64,000 nt of DNA from Dillenia suffruticosa (GCA_033439265.1 JAVTVX010000016.1:3294501-3358500), one strand, 5' to 3'. Positions 10,452 through 21,855 are shown, counted from the first letter of the stretch. Notes: a model not told the origin generated them from the letters alone. A program made the numbers and translations.

Positions 10452-11903
10452 TGTCGTCAAACAACAAAAAATAAAATACCTAATTCACAAAAGACAACTC
10501 TATGGTAAGCAGGTTCAAATCCGTAGGGAAAAAGGGGATTTATCTCTTTTAAGAAAATAAAATAAAAATCAGGATTCGGGAATTTTGAATTAACTAAATA
10601 ACCTAACAAATTGAAGTAAACAACTAATTAAAATTAAAGTAACAATTGGTAAAATAAAGTGAGACAAAATTAAAGAATTAAAAGTCACGATAAATTAATC
10701 TAGTTGAAAGGTTCGTTTCCACTTTGATTCAATCTATTGATTCTCGATTCAAGAATAATTCAACAATACATAAATAAAATAGTTATAGTGGTCGACAAAC
10801 GTCCAATGACCAATCTCTTCTTATTTCGTCGATAATCAAGAGAAACTCATTGATTATTTCCCTAATCGAGAGTCAACCCTAGAGAATCTTTTAGGATTTA
10901 AAGTTTCAACAGTATTATGATTTAGAAAAATCCAATTCGAATTAACAAACCTATGACAGTTTCATTTAAATTAGATTATTCAATTCCATGATATAAATAT
11001 TATTCACCACTTTATCAAAACTAACAAACAATTACATATTTGTCGTTTTAATTAGTTGTAGATTATTTTAGATCTATTAAATATTGGTCACTATTCAATA
11101 AAGTTTAGAAAATTATGATCCATGAAATGTAGAAATTAAATAAATACCTATAATTGTTGAAAGAAATAGTACATTTAGATCTCACAATGTTATGAATCAA
11201 AGTTTCCACTAACCTTCAACTAGAAATTAAATTAAAATAAATACATTAGAGAAGAAAAACTCGCAAAAATTTTATTCAACATTAAAGTAACCTAAAAATA
11301 ACCTAACAGTAGCCGTCCCTTGTTCCACCCAGCAGCAACCGTCTTCGAAGAGAATGACCCTCTAATGAATGACCTCCCCTCTTTAAATAACCTCAAAATC
11401 CCTCCTTTTGTGATTGTCCTACTTGCCTACGTGATTGGCAACAAAATCAAACTCTAAATCAACTACCTACCTAGAAATAAGGAATGACACTCTTTTTACC
11501 TTTTTTACTAAAAGGTAAATAAAACTTGAGGTCCTAGGTTGCCAAAATAAAGGAGAGAAAACTTCCAAATATTATCTACAACTTAAAAATTAAATAAAAT
11601 TACAAAAATATTACAAATTTCTAAATTCCCAAAATTCAATTTGAGCAAAACAATTTTAGCATTCAATTTTTCATTTTTCATCCGGCTCTCTTGATATTTG
11701 CGTGCCCACGTGCTAATAATCGCGCATTGCTGTCCAAATTCCTTTTTTGCATGCATCATTACCGATTTTGCTCAATTTCTCCACTTTCCTTCATAAACGG
11801 CCTCCAACAAATCTAATATATCAAATACCTAAAATGAGTGCAATATTAGTCCAAAAATAATGTAAAACAAAGCACAAATATTATACTAGATTTATCCCTA
11901 TCA
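10452..11903 (-). repeat. 5' LTR of the Athila-like element
   Basis: On the minus strand the LTR begins TGATAGGGATAAATC (reverse complement of the bases ending at 11903) and ends GACGACA at 10452. It is about 1.45 kb, AT-rich and without a long reading frame. The primer-binding site follows within about ten bases. Its partner LTR is beyond the left edge, so boundaries were set from TG...CA ends, from the primer-site position and from the resumption of LINE-like coding sequence at 11904. Confidence 0.8.
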
Positions 11904-12860
11904 ACTGTCCTGAGAAAGTCAAAATTTTACTTTGGCTAGATTGCTTGGTTAGGATCCTTACCAACAAGGAAAGGATAAAAAGAAAACTCACCGATGATCC
12001 CTTATGCTTGTCTGCAAGGAGACTGAGCAGTCCATTCTTCATATTCTCAGAGACTATCCCTCGTCCAAACGAGTTTGGGACCTCATCCCTCACCATAATC
12101 GTGAAAGCCTCCTTCAACTTGGAGTCCTCTTAAGCCTCTCTTGAAGTCAATAGCTCTTCTAGCCACCACTCGTCAAATCGCCCATGGAATACAATCTTCC
12201 TTGCGGTGATCCAGACCCTTTGGAAAGCTACGTATCAGCTGGTTTTCAAGCACTCCCTTCCCTCTCAAGTTGTTGCTACTATAGTTTTGAGGTTTGTAAG
12301 AGACAATATCCTAGAAAAGAGAGGTAAGCCAAGGAACCAACCCCCTACAACTAAATGGATAGTTTGGTCTCATCCTTTCTGGGGATAGCTTAACCTGAAC
12401 ACTGATGGCTCTATTAAAGGCCATCGAATGCAGCTATGCTTAGAGGGCTTCTAAAGGATTGTGAGGGAAAATGAGTGGCAGGCTTCTCCTTCAACATTGA
12501 TCATACCAACAGCCTCTTAGTAGAGCTAAAAGGGGTTAAGGAAAGTCTTCGAATGATGAAAAGGATAGGCCTGACAAACTTCATTCCAGAAATGGATTCA
12601 GTAGCCTTAGTCATGCTCTTGAAGCAGGGAGTTAGTTAGTATCATCCTCTCCACCACCGTATATCCGAGTGCATCGATCTTCTTGTTGCTACTAATGCCA
12701 ATGTAGTTTGCCACACTTGCAAAAAGGGAAACAAACGAGCTTACTTTCCCACCTTCTTGGGACATCGCCCCTCCCTTAGTGTGTATAAGCTTCGTTCTCC
12801 ACTCTGGGGATCATGCAAATTGTCTAAGAAGATACTAGAGGGCTCTTCTTCCTAGAAGAT
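11904..12860 (+). pseudogene. LINE-type (non-LTR) zf-RVT and RNase H-like remnant
   Basis: Plus-strand reading shows a zinc-binding RT-associated segment at 11910-12130 (PEKVKILLWL, LVRILTNKERIKRKLTDDP, FIFSETIPRPNEFGTSSL). It is followed at about 12350-12780 by an RNase H-like domain (LNLNTDGSIKG, FSFNIDHTNSLLVELKGVKE, FIPEMDSVALVMLLKQG, LHHRISECIDLL). This arrangement is the C-terminal part of plant L1-like LINE ORF2 or of derived RNase H proteins. Stops and frameshifts are numerous. The Athila LTR begins directly at 11903, so the rest of this element is probably beyond the left edge. Confidence 0.75.
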
Positions 12861-13353
12861 AGGTTTCTTTAGGCTCCTTGGGCGTATTTTTGTATTCCTT
12901 TTCTTAGAAAAAAGAAAATAAAATAAAAAAATTCTGGAAGTGAAAATTGGCAAACAAGAGCTTACAATGTGAGCATCTCTCTTTATTAAGTACTGGTGTA
13001 AGCTAGGGGTCCTTATATTAGCCTGATTTGGTTTGGTTAAGTGAAGCACAGTCTATGTCAACCAAGCATACCATGTTACATTGCATAAAACATGAAACGA
13101 ATGAAAGAACCAAATACACAAATTTACAACTATGTTTGGATCCAAATTAGTATGGGCACAATAAAGCTTGGATTTGAAGGAACAGGAGTTGTGAAACCAC
13201 TTACAGTTAAAATAAAAGGGTGTTTGAGTAATAACAAGAGGTGAAAAAATTTTGCAGAGAATTAGGAATGAAAGAGAATGTTCAACAATTTTGTAATTTG
13301 TCGATCAATTTAAATTTTCATAAAAAATGTGAAATTTTCTCTTCTCATTTTCA
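12861..13353. other. Intergenic, no feature recognised
   Basis: AT-rich sequence with short A/T runs. No coding similarity, repeat or RNA gene was seen between the LINE remnant and the hAT-type element. Confidence 0.5.
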
Positions 13354-13361
13354 ATTGATGT

Positions 13362-14430
13362 TAGAGTTGAGACCGGTCCGGTTTGGATTGGTTTCGGGAT
13401 GGGCCCAAGAACTGTTGCCCAGATTGGCCACGGTTCGAGGCCTTCCTGGGCTATGCCGGGTTGGTGCTAAAAAAATTTGCTAGGAACCAACCTGACCCGG
13501 TGAAGTAGGCTCGCTGAGCCGGGCCATGCCAGGCTGGTTCAATGGTTTTTTTTTTTTTTTTTGTTAGATATTGTTGCAGAGATTCTCCATTTGGTTCACT
13601 TCATGCTTGAGCCGCAAATTCTCTCTCCTCAACCGCTCGTTCTCGTCGATTAGCTCACTGCTGTTCTTCGCGTCTATGCAAAATGACATCGCCATAATGA
13701 TTGGTGATGAAGTAGATGACATCACCTGTTCTTCACTCGATGAATTCGTGGGAGATAATAGTTTCGCCGTGGGAATTACCGCCACCGTCACCGTCGGCGA
13801 TGAAGGAGTTACGATTCTCTGACATTGAATATCACAGAGAAGGCTTTTCTCACCTTTCCTAAAGCTCTCATTTGAAGATTCCCAGCGATTAGGGACAACT
13901 TTTCGAAATTTGTGGAAATTCAAAAATGAAAAAGGCTTTAAGACCAAAATTTGCGATGCGATTAGGAATTATGATTGCGGGACTTACATATGCATTGAGT
14001 TGGCAGACAAAGCTAGAGAAATAGTTGTGCTTAAAGTATTTGGGAAGCAAATCGCGAGCAAATTCAATAGGTTTCCAAACGACGAAAGTAGATTTGTTTT
14101 CGTTCTAGGAGATGACATCGTCCATAGAGTGATCATCGACAAGCTGATAGGTCTTGGTTAAAAATAGCGTGGGAAGAGATCTTTGAGTTTCCTGATGGTT
14201 TCGCTGTTAGTTTCAAACATCGAAGTCATAACAGTGAGAGGGGAGAAAATTGAGAAGGAATCCGGTCTATTCCGGGCAAGTAGTGTCGGAACCGTTGGAA
14301 CCGGTGCCGATCCTGGAGTCGGGTTAGTTCCGTGCCGGTCTCGATCTTGTGCCAGACCGGTTTCTGGTCTGAGCTTTCACAGGGTGGCTGGGCCGATTTC
14401 CGGGCCGAAACTAGCCTATGCCCATCTCTA
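13362..14430. mobile_element. Short non-autonomous hAT-type element carrying a host gene fragment
   Basis: The 1069-bp unit is flanked by ATTGATGT (13354-13361) and ATTGTTGT (14431-14438), an 8-bp duplication with one mismatch, the length hAT transposases generate. It begins TAGAGTTGAGACCGG and ends CGGGCCGAAACTAG...GCCCATCTCTA, so its ends are imperfect inverted repeats starting TAGAG. GC-rich subterminal regions of about 180 bp (13362-13560 and 14265-14430) resemble those of the 3-kb hAT element at 21856-24849. The interior (13564-14182) is a heat-shock-factor gene piece on the minus strand, so this is a Pack-TYPE gene-carrying element. Confidence 0.85.
13564..14182 (-). pseudogene. Captured class B heat-shock transcription factor fragment (HsfB-like)
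   Basis: On the minus strand, exon 1 (14182-13988) reads [17 protein letters not shown], a stop, then [19 protein letters not shown] and FVCQLNAY, the first part of the Hsf winged-helix DNA-binding domain. GTAAGT follows exactly where plant Hsf genes have their conserved intron. About 77 nt later [16 protein letters not shown] (from about 13910) completes the domain. The C-terminal part has the oligomerisation-type ENERLRRENLRLKHEV heptads and ends LCNNI then TAA at 13564. The 3' splice AG appears lost. There is one internal stop and the C-terminal region is missing. The short class B-type linker and LCNNI ending suggest HsfB3, but the subclass is uncertain. Confidence 0.85.
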
Positions 14431-15952
14431 ATTGTTGTATTATCATTTTATTTATTTATGTATTTAGATTTAAATAATTCTATGATATTCTACATTTCAC
14501 CAAAATTATTTAGCCGAATCATGTTACTTTTACAAAAGGTAAGGTGTTGTAAACATACATTTCTATCTCATAATGTAAAATATATATATATTGATCAAAA
14601 TTTGCTTTGTCTGCTATCTCGTTCGGTCCGGTAGAAATAAATAAATAAATAAAGTACCTAGATCAGCTAATTTCATTGCTAATTTTTTAGCTCTTCAAGG
14701 TGTTTTTCGTGAGATCTATTTTTGAATTTGGTTGTAATTTGATTTTTAATATTTTCTAATAAATTTTTATACAGTAAAAAAATTAATAAAAACAAAATAG
14801 AAATAAAAAAAAAAAAAAAAAAAAACCATTCATGAAAGTTGGGTCCTTGCCGGGCCCATTGGACCAAGGCCCAAGAAAGTCAGTTATCACTCTCACTCGT
14901 ATTGGGTTTATTGGGTTGAAACTGTAATAAGGCCTGGTAGAGCCCACGGGCCGTTAAGCTCTATGATCCAAACCATTTTAGAATGAGAGGTCACACTGTG
15001 TGACGCCAGCAATTCCCATCCACCGAGAACCAGGTCAGAAATCGTTGATGGTAGATCACAGTGGAAGTGCGGCGAGGGAAGCGAGGTTCTGTCTTTCTCA
15101 CGCACTCCCTTCTTCCTCGTCGTCTATGGGGGCGTTTTTCCAGCTTCACTTCACGTCAAAAGACACAATTTGGGTATGCTTTGTTCGATCCTCGTCTTTT
15201 GACTTGAATTTAATTGATGGTGGTTTTGTTTGGTTCTGTAATTTTTGGGTTTAGATCACATGGTTTTTTTCCTCAGATCTTAAATGTCTTATTTTTTGGG
15301 TGATGGGTGTACGCAATTGTCTAATTGATTTGTTGGTTCAATGATACAGCGTTTGAAAAACCTGTAAATTTTGCTGGGGTGTCATGCTTTGCAATTTTAG
15401 AGTTTTGGATAGTAAAATTTCGGACTTTGTAAGAGCTTGAAAAAGTCTTAGTCGTCATCTTCTTCTTCTTCTTCTTCTTCTGGGTCTGAGTGGTTGGTTC
15501 ATGGAAATTTATATCTATGTTAGTTGGCAGTGAGGAGTCTGCCATGTGCATTTCTTCTTCTACTGGGATTTAGTCCATGTATATGTAGCTATTCAATGAT
15601 GGACTTGAACAAGGTTGAGCATTTAATGGAGTCTCACCATGGGGCCATATCGGCTCAAACTTAACAAACACCAACCTTTGTTTGATCCATCCAATGTGTT
15701 AAATTTGGGCGAGCACTCATGAGAATTTTATGGACAAATATATTATACATGTCATGTATGGATTCAAAACTTTCTTAATATAAATATTCAGCTTTCAACC
15801 TTCAATGCTATTTAGGAAAAGGGTACATTTTCGACAGAGATTTCAATTTTATTGGTTGTGTTATAACAATTGTGATCTAATAATTCATGACTATTTTTTC
15901 TTGGTTTAGTTGGTTTGAAATTATTGACAAGCAGCCAAACATGAGGAATGTC
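14431..15952 (+). other. Intergenic, with promoter-like GGCCCA motifs and a possible unassigned first exon
   Basis: After the hAT target duplication the sequence is AT-rich with an A run at 14805-14825. Two GGCCCA site-II-like motifs at 14853-14858 and 14868-14873 are of the kind found in promoters of housekeeping plant genes. An ATG at 15048 opens MVDHSGSAAREARFCL and would run to a GTATGC donor near 15173, followed by T-rich intron-like sequence. A TTC/CTT tract lies at 15455-15480. I cannot connect this candidate exon to a gene family. It could be a leader exon of the gene at 16160 or unrelated. Confidence 0.3.
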
Positions 15953-16120
15953 GCAAGTATTGATTAAGATATTGTGGGCACAACACACGTGGATCTCCAA
16001 CCAAATAAATTCATCCAAACACGTCAAATGACGCGACATCATTTTGCTCACTCTGTCCCTAGAACCAGAATTACACGTGAAGACTTGAACTGATGATTCA
16101 TATGTTGTTCTTCACAATCT

Positions 16121-16160
<40 letters not shown>

Positions 16161-16516
16161 TGGAGAAGATTCAAAGAATGCTTGTGGTAATATTAGCAAT
16201 TGTAGTTTGTTCATCAATACCAATCTCTAATGCGGCTAAAAAACCAGTTGGGTTTGCAAGAAAAGAAGACATACCCTATATCAAATGTCAAGTGTGTGAA
16301 AAAAGAGCTTTTCTGACAAGTTGAGAAGAAACAAGCTCAGGTCTCTCCTAAAAAGGTCTTCTTTTTTCATTTGGGTTTTTGTTTTTGGTTCTCTTAATGT
16401 TGTTTGTTTCATCAATTGTTTGGTGGGCTTTGTTCTGTTTGTTGAATTTGATGTGGGTTTTTATTTTTTATTCTTTTATTTTTGTGATTGCGTAATCAGA
16501 TATCAGAATTCCAAAT
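15953..16516 (+). repeat. Direct duplication, copy A (promoter, leader, exon 1 and start of exon 2 of the MSAP-like gene)
   Basis: This segment aligns with 19825-20430: shared upstream words (CATCCAAACACGTCAA, TGAACTGATGA), a GA-rich microsatellite, exon 1, intron 1 and the first bases of exon 2 (ATATCAGAATTCCAA). Copies differ by substitutions and small indels throughout, so the duplication is not recent. Confidence 0.88.
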
Positions 16517-19028
16517 CATAGAGATTTCCGAGAATGTTTATAATTTGAAGAAGCAGGATGCGGATTGGATTCTAAAGATTGATATTGTGGAAAAGGGGGA
16601 TAAATTGGACGTATAAAAAATCTGCCCCATCATTAATGGTGCTTTAGAATTTATTTGTTGTATAATGTTATATCAGGTGAATATTCTTACATGTACAGCA
16701 CAGACAAAGTGAGCGAGAAAAAGAAAAATCATGTACAGCACCAAATTCTAAATTTTCACAAGTTGATTTTTAGAGTACATGCAACTTTATTCTATTATGT
16801 AAAATGTTATAGATTCATGAAGGAACCTATTTTGGAAATAGTGCAATGAGGAATACTAAGAAAATGAGGACACTATTAATGGACTTTTCACTTTTTCTAA
16901 TTTATGCCTTGCCATTCATTTTTGTGTTTTGGCTTTCGAGTTAGTTGAGCAAGACTCTGAAGGGCAATGCGGTACAGAGTGCAAGACCATTGAGAGGGCT
17001 TGTCAAGATGTGAGTTGTTTATGCTCATTCTGTCCTCAGTTCTTTTAACATTTATTGAGCTACTTACAAATGAAAATAAATTTTTTTTTTCTGATGAATT
17101 ATTAGCTAGATCTTGGACAACTACAATGTTCTCTTAACATTTTATCATTGTAGAAGATATGTTCTTATGACAACCTTGGATCCATTTTTGGGGCGTTGCA
17201 GATCATGGGATATTCTGGTACTGATGTGGCTGAATATGTGTTCAAGGCCAGGCCTCAACTTGATCAACTGGCAAAGTTTCTCTGTAAGGATCTTACAAAA
17301 GTATGCAGCAATCCTCCACCACCAATTCCTAAGGTAAATGCTTTCAATATCTTCAATCAAGTTATTTGTAGATTGTATGTTGGTTTTGGGCAATAGTATT
17401 CCCAAGGCAAGTTGGATAATGTGGATACATTTTAGTTGGCAGAGGTATTGCACTTTTTATCAATTTTGACGATTGTGCTCATAATTGGTAGTATTATTAA
17501 CAGATACAAAAAGAATTGAAAATTTTGATGATTATGCTCATAATTGGTAGTATTTTTAACAGATACAAAAAGAATTGAAAAACTGGGGAGGTCATCATTG
17601 TATTCATGCTGCACTGAGCATTGAAATTTGTTTTCAAGCCACAATAGGGGGAAAAAGTTCTGATAAGTATCTATTAGGGAAATCTATGAACATTATACTA
17701 AACAATGATGCCATGTATTTTGTAGAATCGAAAACTGAAAATGAGTAGATTGGTCATAAATTACGGGCACATGCCTTTGTCATTTCCCAAATCTAATAGG
17801 CCGGTAATCGAATTTGGTGGTTTTAAAACCTCAGTAAAGCTTTTGGTGGAGTTAGAACAGTTGGGTAAAATCAAGTGCTCAATATCAATAAATGCCAGCA
17901 AAGGCTGCAAACTTGAACCACTAGAGTGTGAATCATGGGGTGATTAGTTATTTAAATTTTGTCATGCTGACAAGTTTGTAGTTTTGAGATTACTTAGGTT
18001 TACACAAATCTTATGTTCTAGTGCACTTACTAATGACATGATCCCCACATAACTCTGCCACATGTCCAAATATTGTTTCTGATCTCCTAATGTTCCTACT
18101 TGTTATTTTTGACACCCAACATTAGCAAGCATTCAAAAGATGTTTGAGACCCTATTTGTGTAACAGACAATAGCCATTCAATGCTTAACTGTTTTAGTGC
18201 TAATGTGGCGAATTTGTATCTATTGTGCCACCTCAGCACATCTTGTTGCAGTTTGTGCTGTATCTTCCATTTGTCACCCTAAAAATTATGATCACAAGGT
18301 TCTATCTAAGTCTAGATGTCCATCCACAACATGCACTGCAGTAAAGTTGGAAACTGTACTTAGCATTGGTGTCTTCTAACATTCATTTATTCTGTCTGAG
18401 AAGTGCCTTTGCACAAGTCCAACATCTCACACTAAACCTTTTATTGTGCTGCAGGATAGGACCCCAGGAGAACCTTTTGTTGCCAAATCTGTTTAGGAGG
18501 CTGAAATGGAAAAGATTTTGAAATCAATGGAGGTAACTGTCTCCAATAACTAGGTTGTGGTTAATGCTATGTGCTATCTCACTAGTTTGTGCTCATACTG
18601 AGATGCTATTTAATTTATGCATCAGGGTATGCCGGGAGCACCGAACATGAAAATGTACTCTAGAGACGATCTGATGAACATGAACTTAGGGGATGAGGAT
18701 GCTGATGAAGATGACAATGATGACGAGGAAGCAAATTTCCCCTCAAAAATTGTAATTAATAAACCCAATATTTGGTGTTTAGCCTTTTCGAATATCTTGC
18801 TTTGTATAAACATGGGACGCTCTTACTTTTCTTACAGGCAAAGTTATTAAGAGAAAAGGAGAGGAAAACAGTTGATTGGAACCAGAAGATTACAAAGGGA
18901 GTTGAGGACGCTGGCAGGCCTTAAAGAAACGTGCACAGAAAACTTCAAACTGGATACGTCAATGGTGGAGAAAAACAAAGGCAGCATACTCGCAGAAAAA
19001 ATCACAAAGCAGCAAACAAGAACTCTAG
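16160..19028 (+). pseudogene. MSAP-like ER saposin-domain protein (TLR4 regulator/MIR-interacting, DUF3456 family), disabled
   Basis: Seven exons with GT-AG borders: 16160-16355, 16500-16610, 16941-17009, 17202-17333, 18455-18532, 18626-18751 and 18838-19028. The product starts with a signal peptide (MEKIQRMLVVILAIVV) and has the saposin-like Cys pattern (IKCQVCE, GQCGTECKTIERACQD, KFLCKDLTKVCS). An EGMPGAPNMKMYSRDDLM segment and an acidic stretch precede a basic tail ending KQEL, a plausible ER-retrieval signal. Plant proteins of this family are ER-lumenal and poorly characterised. Three lesions are visible: an 8-bp deletion in exon 1 (exposed by comparison with the duplicate at 20068), an in-frame TAG in exon 5, and a 1-bp deletion in exon 7. 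Adding the missing bases would restore multiples of three, which supports the exon model. A GA microsatellite lies in the 5' leader. Confidence 0.85.
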
Positions 19029-19824
19029 CACACTACTTATCATGCCATTGTGAAGAAATGGCAGAGGGTCTTCTTTAAGTGTCCTATGTGTTTCATTTTG
19101 CATTTTGCTAGGTTTAACTTTGAAAAATATTTTGGCCATCTTAATTTGTGAAGAAGGAATCTGTTTTGAGGTTTGAGCTTCTAAATATATACCATAGCAC
19201 CGTGTTAAACATATCCTAGGTTTGTTTTCAGGTTTTCAGGGATATCAAGTCGACAAGAAAGCTAACCGAACCTTTTTTTTTTTCATTCTTCGTTCACTGA
19301 TGTTTGAAAACTTGACTAATCAAATTTGACCGGTTGTAAAGTCTAATTTAGGGGTTGAAAGTTCAATACTACTAGAATCATAGGATGTCGGTATAATTGT
19401 ACCCTTCAGTATACAAACTTTTTACCACCACAAAATTTTATAATCATACTTAAATCATAAAAAATTTCTTCAAAGTGTATACATCAAACAAAAACCCAGA
19501 AGATTATTAGACCATATATCATCTTTTGACTAAGACATTGCAAATTCATAAAATTTCGGATCTCTGTGTTTATAACAAACAAGGTGGAAGTGACAGGATT
19601 ACAATGTAATTTATAAAAATTCAAACATCCATATTTATAGCAAACGAGGTGGAAGTTGTATGGTTTAGTTTAGATATGCAATTGCCATGGCAGTCAAGAA
19701 GGTTTGTTTCACACATACAATTTCAATGACATAATTCAATTGGTCTAATGGACACTAAAGTGATGGATTAAAAAAGAGGGTCTCATTTGAAGAGAATTAT
19801 TTTCACTCTATGAAAAAGGCCCCA
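19029..19824. other. 3' flank of the MSAP-like gene, no separate feature
   Basis: T-rich sequence that probably includes the former 3' untranslated region. Two related words (AAACGAGGTGGAAGTTGTA near 19640 and ACAAGGTGGAAGTGACA near 19580) hint at a small local duplication. No gene was recognised. Confidence 0.4.
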
Positions 19825-20430
19825 CAAGTATTGGTCGAGATATCGTGGGTACAGCGGATGTGGATCTCATCAACCAATCAAATCCATCCAAACACGTCAA
19901 GTGACACGATGTTGTTTTTCTCACTCCATCTTCAGGATCAGAATGACCCTTTGAAGACCTGAACTGATGACTCATACGTTCTTCTTTGAAATCTAGAAGA
20001 GGGAGGGAGGGAGGGAGAGAGGGAGGGAGGGAGAGAGAGAGAGAGAGGGAGAGAGAGAGAGAGAGAGACGGTGAAGATTCAAAGAATGCTTGTAGTAATA
20101 TTAGCAATTGTAGTTTGTTCATCAATACCAATCTCTAATGCAGCTAAAAAACCAGATGGGGTCGCAAGAAAAGAAGACATACCCTAAATCAAATGCCAAA
20201 GTGTGTGAAATGTTAGCAAAAGAGCTTTTCCAACAAGTTGAGACGAAACAAGCTCAGATCTCTCCTAAAAGGTCATTTTTTTTTCATTTGGGTTTTTGTT
20301 TTTGGTTCTGTTAATGTTGTTTGTTTCATCAATTGTTTGGTGGGTTTTGTTCTGTTCGTTGAATTTGATGTGGGTTTTTTTTTTATTCTTTTGTTTTTGT
20401 GATTGTATAGTCAGATATCAGAATTCCAAG
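19825..20430 (+). repeat. Direct duplication, copy B of the MSAP-like gene 5' end
   Basis: Counterpart of 15953-16516, located 800 bp after the end of the gene in the same orientation. Homology starts near CAAGTATTG and ends at GAATTCCAA within exon 2, without the rest of the gene. The leader microsatellite is a GGGA/GA mixture (19993-20067). Confidence 0.88.
20068..20430 (+). pseudogene. Truncated 5' duplicate of the MSAP-like gene
   Basis: The codon matching the start ATG of the upstream copy is ACG (20068-20070), so the start is lost. Exon 1 then reads KIQRMLVVILAIVVCSS and AAKKPDGVARKEDIP. A TAA follows IP and a 1-bp insertion precedes the VCEMLAKELFQQVE segment. That segment keeps the eight bases missing from the other copy. 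Intron 1 and the first 15 bases of exon 2 are present, then similarity stops. Confidence 0.82.
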
Positions 20431-21855
20431 TACTTTTGGTTGGAATGTTGATTGGACTATAATTTTAAATGCCCTAAAGTGAGTAGGAGTTGGAAAGGCT
20501 CAAACGAATCAAACAGTGTGCATTTGGTGCAGTTGATGGTCTCTCACACAACCATTTCCTACAGAGACTTGTTGCCCTAAAGATGGACTAATTCGGGGAA
20601 ACATGAAATGACTGGCCTTTTGAAGAAAATTTTCAGAGTCTGGTTTGAAAATCTGTAAATTTGTTGTAATCTTATCACTAAATGCAACTGGACTCTTTTC
20701 TTCAGTGGAACTGATCTTGGTTAGAAAATGAAACTTTGCATGCATGTAGGCAAACCAGACTGTTGTTGGCAGAAGTGATTAGATTTATACTCAGAAGCAT
20801 GACCATTCCTAGCTCAGACAAAGCATCAAAAAGAACTTAAAAGTGTATGCAGCATAGAATTCAAGTGAAAATTTTGATACTAAATAGAATAAAAACAAAT
20901 TCTATCATCTTGTTCACATACATGACTCCTTGTCCATGCTGCTACAATTCAATTTGCACAATTTTCCAGACCAGAATTACATAATCGATCTAGTTAATTA
21001 TCACCAATTTCTATACTGAGACTGCTTTTGTTGGCTTCAAATTAGCAAAGAACTCCTTTGGCCAACATCAAAATCCACCTTGTCCTTATACATATGTGGC
21101 AATTGAATGCATGGAAATTTCTTCAGTGAACAGCTGAACTGCAAGTTGGTATTGGGTTGCAGTGGAGATGAAGCAGGTGGCAGTACCTCCTATGTACCAG
21201 AGGTTGTTAATTCTGACATCACTTACACTACTAGAACCATCATCAACCAACACCGAGTTCTCTCTTTCTGTATTAGCATTTTCAGAGAGATCATACTTGA
21301 CAAACTTTATCTTTTTCATTTTTTCAGCACTTTTCCCTTCTCTGGTCAGACTTTTTTCTGTGGATCTCATTGTTCGTGCACCAGTTATCCTTCTCTTCCT
21401 CGATATTTTTTCTATGATTACACATAGAATCATCCACATTTGCTTCTTCATCGATATCCTTCTCTTCCTCCATGTCATCTTCATTCTAGCCCTTCTCTTC
21501 TCCCTTGCTGTCTATGAAGAAGAGGAGATCAGCATCCAGTTGTTTGTGATCTACCATATCAACCGATTGCTCATCGTCTACACTTGAGCCATCCCTTAAT
21601 ATGTTTGCACGCTAATTTGAGATAACTTCAAATTGTTTTATGCCTTGATCCTCAAGGTTTAGAACCCAATCTAAAGAAATAAAGACACTATAGTCAAAAT
21701 AAAGAAAACACTTTTGTAAAATGCAGATCAAAATTCAAATAAAGAGGTGGGAGTAATCAATGTCACCTACCCAGAAAAGCTCTAGGTGATGATCCTTTCG
21801 GTCTGTTCTTTTTCCCCTCCGTACCTATGACTTGAGCAAATGGATGATTTGGGAA
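20431..21855 (-). other. Unassigned region with a degenerate acidic/basic coding-like stretch
   Basis: From 20431 to about 21080 nothing was recognised. On the minus strand from about 21680 to 21100, reading in shifting frames gives a charged, low-complexity protein (EDDMEEEKDIDEEANVDD, then KRRITGARTMRSTEKSLTRE and NSVLVDDGSSSVSDV). It is preceded by an acceptor-like TTTCTTTAG at 21671-21679. It looks like a decayed exon of a host gene with an acidic, lysine-rich linker. I do not recognise the family. The hAT element begins at 21856. Confidence 0.3.

Larger units (their letters stand above)
1..11903 (-). mobile_element. Athila-like Ty3/gypsy LTR retrotransposon, partial, interrupted by a nested element
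   Basis: Read on the minus strand, the order is 5' LTR (10452-11903), primer-binding site, gag, aspartic protease, reverse transcriptase, RNase H and the beginning of the integrase region at the left edge. The remaining integrase, any env-like region and the 3' LTR lie outside the window. The gag zinc knuckle, the protease style and the tRNA-Asp-type primer site are typical of the Athila lineage. A second retrotransposon (3843-9987) splits gag. The coding frames contain several stops and shifts, so this copy is not autonomous. Lineage assignment rests on recognised protein motifs, not on a tree. Confidence 0.88.

Noticed and set aside
13543-13562. Poly(T) next to the captured heat-shock-factor fragment as a poly(A) tail of a retrogene
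   Set aside because: The captured piece still contains an intron, and the other hAT element has a similar T run at the same place next to its left subterminal region.
13910-14161. Plus-strand 83-codon frame inside the hAT-type element
   Set aside because: It is the antisense of the captured heat-shock-factor exons.
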